Positions 17,346 to 25,458 of a DNA stretch of 34,149 nt are shown in pieces; position 1 is the stretch's first letter, and each line of letters opens with the position of its first letter. The position numbers were made by a program, and so were the translations under genes. The notes beneath the pieces are model-generated. The model did not search any database. It saw only the letters and a list, made by a program, of their open reading frames with translations, and was not told the DNA's origin. This DNA comes from Lachnospiraceae bacterium UBA7589. Its GTDB lineage: Bacteria > Bacillota > Clostridia > Lachnospirales > Lachnospiraceae. Where the stretch lies: NCBI GenBank assembly GCA_002476495.1, contig DLKL01000039.1, positions 1 to 34,149 of the forward strand, written 5' to 3'.

Positions 17346-18432
17346 TTTTAAACTTGTTATACTGTTATTAATTACCTCTGTATTTGGAACAGTGGTCATT
17401 AACAGTGCCGACAGTTCTTTTACAGTAAAAAGAATTGTAGGTCTTATAGCAGGACTTGCTATTATGACCTTTATATCCTTTGTTAATTATGATTTTATAT
17501 GCAAATTTTATACAATTCTTTATGGAATAAATATAATAATACTTCTTCTGGTAATGGTCGCCGGTGTTGAAGTTAACAATGCAAAAAGATGGATATTGGT
17601 AGGTGGCTCCGGTGGTATACAGTTTCAGCCATCCGAGTTTTCCAAGATTATCATGATTGTATTTGTTGCCACATTGCTGGACAAGTATAAGCAGAAGGAC
17701 AAAATCAATACGTTCAAATGTCTTTTCCATTTTGCATTGGTAGTTGGCATAACTCTTATGCTGATTGTAATTGAGCCGGATTTATCTACAACCATATGTC
17801 TGACTCTTGTTATGCTTACCATGCTTTATATCACCGGATTAAGCTACAAAATTATTGCTATTGCCCTTTTGATAGCCATCCCTCTCATAGGAAGCTTTCT
17901 TTGGTACATACAGCGTCCGGGACAGATTTTATTACATGAATATCAGGTTTCAAGAATACTCCAGTTCATTTATCCGGATCAATATGGGCAGGACTATTCC
18001 CAACAGAATAACTCTATTATGGCCATAGGTTCAGGGCAGCTTTACGGAAAAGGCCTTAATTCTTCCACTATGGCAACAGTAAAAGATGCCAACCTTATTT
18101 CTGAACAGCAGACCGATTTTATCTTTTCCGTAGTAGGAGAAGAATTAGGCTTTATCGGATGTGTATTTGTTATTGCAATTTTGCTGCTTATAGTGTTACA
18201 ATGTATAAAGATTGCCAGACGTGCAAAGGACACAAAGGGCATGCTTATTGCCTCAGGTATGGGTATACTTATTGCATACCAGTCCTTTATTAACATTTCT
18301 GTTGCAACAGGAGTTCTTCCTAACACAGGAATTCCTTTACCTTTTATCAGTTACGGACTTAGTTCCCTGATAAGCCTTTTTATAGGAATGGGAATGGTTT
18401 TGAATGTGAGTATACAAAAATCCGGATATTAG
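17314..18432 (+). CDS. rodA: SEDS peptidoglycan glycosyltransferase RodA
   Basis: A ten-span SEDS glycan polymerase that pairs with PBP2 for side-wall synthesis. The 372-residue length is normal. Family signatures include AKRWILVGG with QFQPSEFSKI, EPDLST, and QQTDFIFSVVGEELGF, whose D268 matches the aspartate essential in E. coli RodA. NTGIPLPFISYGLSSL lies near the end. GAAGGA precedes an ATG that lies within the end of minD. The start is supported by the usual clostridial beginning, an NFKLVILLL-type first helix shortly after the ATG. It is separated from its partner mrdA by minC and minD. Confidence 0.95.
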   Translation: MFTKFNLKDYNFKLVILLLITSVFGTVVINSADSSFTVKRIVGLIAGLAIMTFISFVNYDFICKFYTILYGINIIILLLVMVAGVEVNNAKRWILVGGSGGIQFQPSEFSKIIMIVFVATLLDKYKQKDKINTFKCLFHFALVVGITLMLIVIEPDLSTTICLTLVMLTMLYITGLSYKIIAIALLIAIPLIGSFLWYIQRPGQILLHEYQVSRILQFIYPDQYGQDYSQQNNSIMAIGSGQLYGKGLNSSTMATVKDANLISEQQTDFIFSVVGEELGFIGCVFVIAILLLIVLQCIKIARRAKDTKGMLIASGMGILIAYQSFINISVATGVLPNTGIPLPFISYGLSSLISLFIGMGMVLNVSIQKSGY

Positions 18433-18439
18433 AGGTGAT

Positions 18440-18829
18440 ATGATAATGAATATAGGCTTAATTGCAGATGATACCAAGAAAAAGCTCATGCAGAATTTTT
18501 GTATAGCCTACAAGGGGATTTTGTCCCATCATAATCTATATGCCACAGGTACTACCGGCCGAATGGTGGAAGAGGTAACCAATTTACCTGTTCACAAATT
18601 TTTGGCAGGGCATACAGGCGGAGAGCAACAGTTAGGCTCCATGATTGAAAGTAACAATCTTGACATGATGATTTTTCTAAGGGAGCCAAGCATAAAAAGA
18701 AAACATGATATTGACTGTCTGTGTGATACCCATAATATACCTCTTGCCACTAATCTTGCCACTGCTGAGCTTATGGTAAAGGCCTTGGAAAGAGGAGATC
18801 TGGATTGGCGTGAGCTATTCAAGCATTAG
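18440..18829 (+). CDS. mgsA: Methylglyoxal synthase-like protein with altered active site
   Basis: It belongs to the MGS family, which converts dihydroxyacetone phosphate to methylglyoxal. LYATGTTG (33-40) and the phosphate-site stretch NIPLATNLATAE (99-110) are intact. Several catalytic positions differ from E. coli MgsA: the GGDQQ aspartate (Asp71) is Glu62, Asp91 of the DP motif is Glu82, and the His19 position (usually A-H-D) is Asp10. The loop with His98 and Asp101 is kept as H89-D-I-D92 but is followed by about five fewer residues. At 129 residues it is shorter than most homologues. Some activity may remain, since glutamate is a conservative change. GAGGTG lies 3 bp before this ATG; a second ATG at 18446 is possible. 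It lies 8 bp after rodA. Confidence 0.82.
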   Translation: MIMNIGLIADDTKKKLMQNFCIAYKGILSHHNLYATGTTGRMVEEVTNLPVHKFLAGHTGGEQQLGSMIESNNLDMMIFLREPSIKRKHDIDCLCDTHNIPLATNLATAELMVKALERGDLDWRELFKH

Positions 18830-18847
18830 TGCAGGAGTTTTTTCTAT

Positions 18848-19843
18848 ATGCAAAAGATTTTAAAGGTATTTTCAAAATTTATTATAACCATCCTCATTAT
18901 ATGTGGTGTTTTTTGGGGAATTACCAAAATAAAAAACATTCGTCAAGACAAATATCCCGGCATATCCCAGGTTAATTTTGTCCTTAATGATTCCCTGTAT
19001 GGTTCTACCTACTCCTTTGATTATATGGGATTCACACTGGTAGGACAGGAGAATACCGGGAACAGTTATCTGTTTGAAGATAGCTATTATGCCCTTTTTT
19101 TAGATGATACAACCGACAAAATATATGCATCCTATAATGCGAACAGGCGTATGTATCCGGCAAGTATGACCAAGCTTATGACTGCCATAATTGTATGTGA
19201 TAAAATAGATTCAGGTGAAATATCTCTTGATGATGAGGTTACCGTATCTTCGGGCTATGATCTAACCTATGATGGAGTGGAGCCTTGCAATCTTCCTTAC
19301 GGAAGTAAGATAACAGTAAAAAATCTTATGTATGGACTGCTTATACAGTCAAATAATTATTATGCCCTTATCCTTGCAGACTATATTGCGGGAAGTGAAG
19401 AAGAATTTTGCCGGCTTATGAACGAAAAGGCCGCCTCGCTCGGTGCTACAAGCACTCATTTTGTGAACCCGCACGGCCTTGATGACCCCTTGCATTATTC
19501 TACGGCAAATGATATATATCTTATTCTTAAAGAAGCTGACAAATATGAGCTGATAAGAACCATAGATAGCTTTAACACATATTCATACAGTTATATTGCA
19601 CCTGGAGGCTACGAAGTATACGAGGATATATCGGCTACAAATCTTTTTTCCAATGGATATGTCAGCCTGCCTGCCAATTATACCATAAGAACCTGGAAAA
19701 CAGGAACAACCAGTGGTGCAGGAAACTGCCTTGCTCTTTGCCTTACAAGAGATGAACATACCTATTATCTTGTTGCCTCCGACGGAGATTCAAGAAGTGA
19801 GCTGTATGATCTGGTCATTGAGCTGTTATGTCTGGTTGAATAA
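18848..19843 (+). CDS. D-alanyl-D-alanine carboxypeptidase (DacA/DacF type)
   Basis: A low-molecular-weight PBP that trims the terminal D-Ala of peptidoglycan stems outside the membrane. An uncleaved or signal-type hydrophobic segment spans about residues 9-25. Catalytic motifs are S106-M-T-K109, S168-N-N and K284-T-G, in the usual order, with MYGLLIQSNNYYA and NPHGLDDP as family blocks. The length of 331 residues lacks the C-terminal amphipathic anchor domain of full PBP5, so membrane attachment is probably through the N-terminus. It follows mgsA by 18 bp in the wall-synthesis run. Confidence 0.9.
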   Translation: MQKILKVFSKFIITILIICGVFWGITKIKNIRQDKYPGISQVNFVLNDSLYGSTYSFDYMGFTLVGQENTGNSYLFEDSYYALFLDDTTDKIYASYNANRRMYPASMTKLMTAIIVCDKIDSGEISLDDEVTVSSGYDLTYDGVEPCNLPYGSKITVKNLMYGLLIQSNNYYALILADYIAGSEEEFCRLMNEKAASLGATSTHFVNPHGLDDPLHYSTANDIYLILKEADKYELIRTIDSFNTYSYSYIAPGGYEVYEDISATNLFSNGYVSLPANYTIRTWKTGTTSGAGNCLALCLTRDEHTYYLVASDGDSRSELYDLVIELLCLVE

Positions 19844-19866
19844 TTTACAAAGAGAAGTGATTGTAT

Positions 19867-21240
19867 ATGAACAAAAAGCCAATTAAATTCAACAGAGAAG
19901 TATATCTTAATCCGGCTACCTGTGTTGCCCTGGTAGTCCTGATTTATGTAATTATATGCGTTGTTTCCTCCCTTAGAAAGGAACCTGTAACAATATATAA
20001 GGTTAATAAGAGTAACGTAAATAATAATATTGAAATAACCGGTCTTGCCATCAGGGACGAACAGATTATTAATTCCACTACAGGCGGATATGTATGCTAT
20101 TATGTCCGCGATGGTGAAAAAGCCATGAAAAATGCCACCGTATGCACCATCGATAAGTCAGGAGAAGTCTACGATTTTATCAATGATACATCCAATTACG
20201 AAGACCTGTTTACAAAAGAAAATTATTCAGACATCCGTTCCATTATTTCTCTATATAAGGTTAATTACAAAAATGTATCCTTTTACAATTCCTATGTATT
20301 CGAAAATAATATAAATAACAAGGTGCTGAACCTCACCGGAGAAATACTTATGCAGCAAATGAATTCCAACGGTACAAGCAAGGGTGGAACTGCAATTACA
20401 ACGCCATATAGCGGAATTGCCACCTACTATATTGATGGATTTGAAAGTTTTTCAATTTCCTCAATATCAATGGATGACTTTGACCAGTCAGCTTACAGCA
20501 AGCAGGCATTAAAATCCGGAGATTCTATAGCTGCAAATACTCCTGTGCTAAAGATTATTCCGTCTGAGAACTGGAATATTGTTGCTCCTGTTTCAGATGA
20601 TCAGATAGAAGCTCTTAACGGTAAAAGCAAGGTAACATTTTACATAAATAACTCCACATATAAAGCCTCTATGCCATTTGAGATAATAACAGGCTCCGAT
20701 GGAAAATACATCAATATAAAAATGAATAAATACCTATCAAATTTTCTTTCGGAAAGATACCTTTCTATTGAAATAGTAATGGAAGAGGACCTGGGATTAA
20801 AGGTTCCATTGTCATCCATTGTTGATAAACAGGTATATAAGGTACCTATAGAATATTTTTCTGCCGGCGGTAATCAAAGCTATACCAACAAATTGAATAT
20901 ACAGATAAAGGATGAAAGTGGTGAGGTAACAATAAAACAGATTTCGCCGTCAATTTACAAAACCGATGAGGAATATTATTATGTGGATCCCCTGGCTTTT
21001 GAGGATACAGATGTAATACTTAATATAAATAACAATAATACAGCAGCCGTATCCCTGCTTGGTACAGATACTGTAAAGGGTGTATATTCCGTCAACAGGG
21101 GAACAGCAGAATTTAAAAAAATATCCATAATTAAAACCATAGATGAATTTGCATTGATTGAAGGTGATGAAAATGTCAAGATATATGACAATATTGTCAT
21201 GGATGCATCTAAGGTTAAGGAAAATCAAATTATTTACTAG
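19867..21240 (+). CDS. HlyD-like membrane-anchored adaptor protein, function unknown
   Basis: A 457-residue protein with one N-terminal membrane segment (about residues 17-35) and a large extracytoplasmic part. It resembles periplasmic adaptor (HlyD/MFP) proteins: a short hairpin region flanked by two beta-rich lipoyl-like halves (TGGYVCYYVRDGEKAMKN near 80; TPYSGIATYYIDG near 180). No ABC, RND or MFS partner is encoded nearby. Position between dacA and yggS-sepF suggests a link to wall or septum biology, which is inference. Start: a TTG at 19861 is possible, but the ATG at 19867 lies at a better distance from AGAAGTGA. Family membership is from pattern and size; the annotation could also be 'hypothetical membrane protein'. 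Confidence 0.65.
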   Translation: MNKKPIKFNREVYLNPATCVALVVLIYVIICVVSSLRKEPVTIYKVNKSNVNNNIEITGLAIRDEQIINSTTGGYVCYYVRDGEKAMKNATVCTIDKSGEVYDFINDTSNYEDLFTKENYSDIRSIISLYKVNYKNVSFYNSYVFENNINNKVLNLTGEILMQQMNSNGTSKGGTAITTPYSGIATYYIDGFESFSISSISMDDFDQSAYSKQALKSGDSIAANTPVLKIIPSENWNIVAPVSDDQIEALNGKSKVTFYINNSTYKASMPFEIITGSDGKYINIKMNKYLSNFLSERYLSIEIVMEEDLGLKVPLSSIVDKQVYKVPIEYFSAGGNQSYTNKLNIQIKDESGEVTIKQISPSIYKTDEEYYYVDPLAFEDTDVILNINNNNTAAVSLLGTDTVKGVYSVNRGTAEFKKISIIKTIDEFALIEGDENVKIYDNIVMDASKVKENQIIY

Positions 21241-21260
21241 AAAGGTGAGGTAAACGTGTT

Positions 21261-21953
21261 ATGCTTAAGGAAAATTTAGACTTGGTTAAATCAAATATAA
21301 ACAAGGCCTGCGAAAGGGCCGGCAGGAATCCCGAAGATGTTACATTGATTGCAGTAAGCAAAACAAAGCCTCTTTCTGACATTGAAGAACTTATAACATA
21401 TGGTGTAACGGAATATGGAGAGAACAAGGTTCAGGAGCTTGTGGATAAGTATGAAAATGTATCTACACCGGTTCATTGGCATCTGATTGGGCATTTACAG
21501 ACAAATAAGGTTAAATACATTGTTGATAAAGCCTGTCTTATTCATTCTGTTGATTCCGTTCACCTGGCAGAGGAAATAGAAAAAGAAGCAGCAAAGAAAA
21601 ATATTATTGTCCCTGTTCTTATTCAGGTTAATATCGCACATGAGGATACCAAATTCGGAATAGATGAAGGAACAATTTATGATATAATTAACAAAATTAA
21701 AGATTTAAAGCACCTCAAGGTTAAAGGTCTGATGACAATTGCACCTTTTGTTGAAAATCCTGAAGAAAATCGAGTATATTTTAGAAAAATGCACCAATTA
21801 TTACTTGACATAAAATCAAAAAGCATTGATAATATTGATATGTGTATTCTTTCAATGGGTATGACAAATGATTATGAAGTTGCAATTGAAGAAGGTGCCA
21901 CCATGGTTCGTGTGGGAACAGGTATTTTCGGAGAGCGCAATTACAATATTTAA
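21261..21953 (+). CDS. YggS/YlmE-family PLP homeostasis protein
   Basis: A small alanine-racemase-fold PLP protein (230 residues) of the COG0325 family, which balances pyridoxal phosphate and amino acid pools and has no known catalysis. LIAVSKTKP holds the PLP lysine K34. GENKVQE, HWHLIGHLQTNKVKY, LIQVNIAHEDTKFG and LSMGMTNDYEVAIEEGATMVRVGTGIFG are all family blocks. It stands directly before sepF, the ylmE-sepF arrangement of Firmicutes. AAAGGTGAGG precedes the ATG by about 10 bp. Confidence 0.94.
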   Translation: MLKENLDLVKSNINKACERAGRNPEDVTLIAVSKTKPLSDIEELITYGVTEYGENKVQELVDKYENVSTPVHWHLIGHLQTNKVKYIVDKACLIHSVDSVHLAEEIEKEAAKKNIIVPVLIQVNIAHEDTKFGIDEGTIYDIINKIKDLKHLKVKGLMTIAPFVENPEENRVYFRKMHQLLLDIKSKSIDNIDMCILSMGMTNDYEVAIEEGATMVRVGTGIFGERNYNI

Positions 21954-21968
21954 TAAGGAGATTTTGTT

Positions 21969-22649
21969 ATGGCAAAAGAGTCTGGTAAAAATAAATTTTT
22001 GAATTTTTTTAAAGTTAAGGATCTTGATGAAGACGAGTTTGATGATGATTTATTCGATGACGATGATGATGACGACGACGATGATTATGTGAGACCAAAG
22101 AAAAAAGCAAAGCAATCCTTCGGTGTAAGCCGTACATCCCAGGATAAACCTGCAAATACATTTAGCAATACGAAAACCGGTTCATACACCGGTAACAGTT
22201 ATTCTGACAGCAGTTATAACAGACAGAGCAGCTCATCCATATACGGCTCCGGATATAGCAATTATTCATCCCAGAAAGCTCAGAACCGTCCTGTATCATC
22301 TAACGACAAATTAGTTGATTTTAATGCAGGAAGGCAACAGCGTTCAAGTATTAAGAGCAGTGGAGACGTGTATGTAATTAAGCCTCAGGATATCAGTGAA
22401 TCACAGGTTGTTGCCGATTTTCTCAGAAACGGAAAAACCATTGTTATTAACATGGAAGGACTGGAGCTTTCTCCTGCTCAAAGAATTATTGATTTTATTG
22501 GTGGTGCATGCTATGCAATAGGAGGCTCTCTTCAGGCTATTTCAGCCAATATATTTATTGCTGCACCCGGTTCGATCGAGGTTTCAGGTGATTTAAGAGA
22601 GGAGATTCTTAATGAATCTACATTGTCACCTCAGTTAGGAAAGTACTAA
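21969..22649 (+). CDS. sepF: Cell division protein SepF
   Basis: A membrane tether for FtsZ. The N-terminus (FLNFFKVKD) forms a short amphipathic membrane helix like that of B. subtilis SepF. It is followed by a very acidic stretch (about residues 19-39, with a run of ten or more aspartates) and a basic patch, VRPKKKAK. The linker is Ser/Tyr/Asn-rich (about 45-125). The C-terminal SepF fold (about 131-215) holds DVYVIKPQDISESQVVADFL and ISANIFIAAPGSIEVSGD. At 226 residues it is longer than the usual 150, all from the linker. It follows yggS by 15 bp and precedes divIVA. Confidence 0.94.
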   Translation: MAKESGKNKFLNFFKVKDLDEDEFDDDLFDDDDDDDDDDYVRPKKKAKQSFGVSRTSQDKPANTFSNTKTGSYTGNSYSDSSYNRQSSSSIYGSGYSNYSSQKAQNRPVSSNDKLVDFNAGRQQRSSIKSSGDVYVIKPQDISESQVVADFLRNGKTIVINMEGLELSPAQRIIDFIGGACYAIGGSLQAISANIFIAAPGSIEVSGDLREEILNESTLSPQLGKY

Positions 22650-22677
22650 GATATTTTTACAAGGGGGATTATGGGAA

Positions 22678-23775
22678 ATGCTAACACCTGTTGATATTAA
22701 TCAGAAAAAGTTTCATATGGGGATTGGTTATGACAAAAAGGATGTTAATGCCTTTTTTGATGAGGTTGCAGAAAGCTATGAACAGTTATATCGTTCTAAT
22801 GCTGAATTAAAGGAGAAAGTTATTACACTTACTGATGCATTACAGAATTATAAATCAAAAGAAGCCTCTCTTAAAAAATCCCTTATGCTGGCTGAAAAGG
22901 ACTCTGAAGATACCAAATCCAAGGCTACTAAGGAAGCTAAATCAATAGAGCTTGAGGCTAAAAACAAGGCCAAAGTCATTATTGGAGATGCTGAGGAACG
23001 TCTTATAAGCATAAAGGACGAGATGTCTAACCTCGAAACCCAATATGCCGCTTACAAATCAAACTTTTTAAGCCTCATGAAGCAGCAGCATGAATTTCTT
23101 AAATCCTTGGATTTTGATGCAGATGCACAGATTGATGAACGTGCCCTCACACTTTTAGGAGGAAGTGTCGCAGCCAATAATACCGGCAGTGCTTCATTTG
23201 GTTCCTTTAACGGTGATCCACAAATGAGGGATGAATCCTCTCTGGGAGGAATGGCTAATTCAGGCACCGGTATGTCTACAAATCCGGATGACAAGATTAG
23301 TACAAGTGCTGTATATACATCAAATCTTGGGGCCGGTGAGAATTTTGTAGATCCGTTCAATCCTGATAAGAAGGAAAATGGCAGATATAATCCATATGAC
23401 GGACGTAAAACTGAGCCCGGTAACAAGGCAGCCAAGTCAAACTTTACAGTTAATACAAATCCCGGCAGTAAGAGCAGCCGTTCAAGGAAACCACAACAGA
23501 AGGCAGAAAGTGCGTCCACTCCCAAAGTAGAGCCTGATAAACCCTTAACAAAAGAGGGCAGGGCAGCATCTAAATCAACAGAAAATAATATAAAAAAGCA
23601 AGCAGACTCTTCCCAAATTCCAACAGTACCCTTAGATTTTGATGAGCCGAAGGACTTAAATGCAGAAGAAAAGCTTTCCGGGGATATCGAAATAAAGATT
23701 GATGAAACAGCTCTTATTGGTGATGATTCCGATACAACAGGGGATACAGATGATTTTGGATTTGAATTTGTATAA
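22678..23775 (+). CDS. divIVA: DivIVA-domain protein with long disordered tail
   Basis: A protein that senses curved membrane and recruits pole and septum proteins. The N-terminal DivIVA domain (LTPVDINQKKFHMGIGYDKK then DVNAFFDEV, residues 2-35) is followed by a coiled coil up to about 150. About 200 residues of low-complexity Ser/Asn/Pro/Lys sequence end in a very acidic C-terminus (DSDTTGDTDDFGFEFV). The family is often 160-230 residues; here it is 365. The ATG lies 10 bp after GGGGG. An out-of-frame ATG at 22671, closer to the ribosome binding site, opens a 7-codon reading frame that overlaps the start. Position after yggS-sepF is the standard one. Confidence 0.92.
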   Translation: MLTPVDINQKKFHMGIGYDKKDVNAFFDEVAESYEQLYRSNAELKEKVITLTDALQNYKSKEASLKKSLMLAEKDSEDTKSKATKEAKSIELEAKNKAKVIIGDAEERLISIKDEMSNLETQYAAYKSNFLSLMKQQHEFLKSLDFDADAQIDERALTLLGGSVAANNTGSASFGSFNGDPQMRDESSLGGMANSGTGMSTNPDDKISTSAVYTSNLGAGENFVDPFNPDKKENGRYNPYDGRKTEPGNKAAKSNFTVNTNPGSKSSRSRKPQQKAESASTPKVEPDKPLTKEGRAASKSTENNIKKQADSSQIPTVPLDFDEPKDLNAEEKLSGDIEIKIDETALIGDDSDTTGDTDDFGFEFV

Positions 23776-23799
23776 AAATGGCATAAATAGGAGACACAA

Positions 23800-24909
23800 A
23801 TGAATGATTTAACCGTACACCTTAATGGAAAACCTATTTACGATATCGTATATTCAGATACCTTTGATAAGCTTTCTGACTACATTTCCTCTATAGGTAG
23901 TATTGAAAGAAAGATATGTATTGTATCTGAAAATAATGTAGCATCCTTATATATGGATGCTATATTACTTTCTATACAAAGCTGTTGTAAAAAAGCAATA
24001 AGCTTTGTTTTTCCGGAAGGTGAGAAAAGCAAAAATCTTGATACAGTAAACATGCTTTATGAAAAGCTTATTCTTGAACATTTTGACAGAAAAGATTTAC
24101 TTATAGCACTTGGTGGAGGAGTTGTAGGAGACCTTACAGGCTTTACAGCAGCAACCTATCTCAGGGGAATTGATTTTATTCAGATTCCCACAAGTCTTTT
24201 AGCTCAGGTTGACTCCAGTATAGGCGGAAAAACAGGTGTAGATTTTAAGGCATACAAAAACATGATAGGTGCATTTCATATGCCAAAGCTTGTATACATG
24301 AACCTTTCTGTTTTAAGGACCCTCGACAAAAGGCAATTCAACTCTGGCATGGGCGAAATAGTTAAGCATGGTATAATACAAGACAAGAATTATTTTAACT
24401 GGTTAAGCATTAATTATGACAAAATAATTACCGGTGATATAGATTCAATATATGAAATGGTTCGAAAGAGCTGTGCAATAAAGAAGAATGTTGTCGAAAA
24501 TGATCCAACAGAAAAAGGGCAGCGGGCTTTGCTTAATTTTGGACACACCTTGGGACATGCTATTGAAAAGTACATGGATTTTCAATTTCTTCATGGTGAA
24601 TGTGTGTTTATAGGTATGCTTTTGGCAACAATAATATCATACAACAAAGGATATATCAGTACAGATAGCAAAAGGGCTATATTTCATGCAATATCGAAAT
24701 TTAATCCTCCAAAGCTTCCTGACAATATTGATATTGATGCAGTGACAGACTACACAAAAAACGACAAAAAAATGTCAGGAAACAGAGTTAAATTTATATT
24801 AATTAAAGAAATAGGAGAAGCATTTATTAGTATGGAGGTTTCCCTTGAGGATATGAAAGCCTCTCTGATTGAATTGCTAAAAATTAAGGATTATGACATC
24901 AAACAGTAA
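23800..24909 (+). CDS. aroB: 3-dehydroquinate synthase
   Basis: Second step of the shikimate pathway, turning DAHP into 3-dehydroquinate with NAD+ and a divalent metal. GGGVVGDLTGF (from residue 105) is the NAD-binding loop. PTSLLAQVDSSIGGKTGVD, GMGEIVKHGII, LNFGHTLGHAIEK and HGECVFIGM hold metal and substrate ligands. The 369-residue length is normal. No other shikimate gene is within this window. The last 17 bases overlap lspA. The ATG follows TAGGAG by 6 bp. Confidence 0.96.
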   Translation: MNDLTVHLNGKPIYDIVYSDTFDKLSDYISSIGSIERKICIVSENNVASLYMDAILLSIQSCCKKAISFVFPEGEKSKNLDTVNMLYEKLILEHFDRKDLLIALGGGVVGDLTGFTAATYLRGIDFIQIPTSLLAQVDSSIGGKTGVDFKAYKNMIGAFHMPKLVYMNLSVLRTLDKRQFNSGMGEIVKHGIIQDKNYFNWLSINYDKIITGDIDSIYEMVRKSCAIKKNVVENDPTEKGQRALLNFGHTLGHAIEKYMDFQFLHGECVFIGMLLATIISYNKGYISTDSKRAIFHAISKFNPPKLPDNIDIDAVTDYTKNDKKMSGNRVKFILIKEIGEAFISMEVSLEDMKASLIELLKIKDYDIKQ

Positions 24910-25402
24910 AATTAAAATATACTACATTCCGATTATAATAATCGGACTTTTAACTGCTATTGATCAGTTCACCAAATTTATCATAACATCCGGTTTTCAG
25001 CTCTATGAGACAAAAACTGTGATTCCACAAATATTTTCCATTACCTATATCAGAAACACCGGTATAGCCTGGGGAATGTTTAAAGGAAAAATTAATATTT
25101 TACTAATAATAACCATAGGAATTGTTATATTATGCTCATATATGTACCATAACATTTCCGGTTTAAAGGGATATACAGCTGCAAGAATATGTCTTATTTT
25201 CATTATTTCAGGTGGAATAGGGAACATGATTGACCGTATTAAGCTGGGTTATGTAGTGGATTTTATCAGCCTGGATATAATTAACTTTCCGGTTTTTAAT
25301 GTAGCTGACATATATGTTACTTTATTTACTATAATATTATTTATCTTAATTCTGTTCAAATACAATGATGAACAATTTGAAAGAATGTTCAAAAAGAAAT
25401 AA
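24893..25402 (+). CDS. lspA: Lipoprotein signal peptidase (signal peptidase II)
   Basis: An aspartic membrane protease that removes the signal peptide of diacylglyceryl-modified prolipoproteins. Four membrane helices fill the 169 residues. The catalytic aspartates are D123 (in GYVVDFI) and D139 (in FNVADIYV), with GGIGNMIDR preceding the first. AIDQFTKF near the N-terminus is also typical. The start lies inside aroB, suggesting coupled translation; rluD follows after 56 bp, as in many Firmicutes where lspA-rluD are paired. Confidence 0.95.
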   Translation: MTSNSKIKIYYIPIIIIGLLTAIDQFTKFIITSGFQLYETKTVIPQIFSITYIRNTGIAWGMFKGKINILLIITIGIVILCSYMYHNISGLKGYTAARICLIFIISGGIGNMIDRIKLGYVVDFISLDIINFPVFNVADIYVTLFTIILFILILFKYNDEQFERMFKKK

Positions 25403-25458
25403 AAGATAAAGGCGGGTATTAGTTGACATAATTGATTTATGGTTGACAACAAATAATA

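Noticed and set aside
22040..22090. GAT/GAC microsatellite in sepF as a possible phase-variable repeat
   Set aside because: Codons are mixed and any change by whole codons keeps the frame, so on/off switching is not expected.
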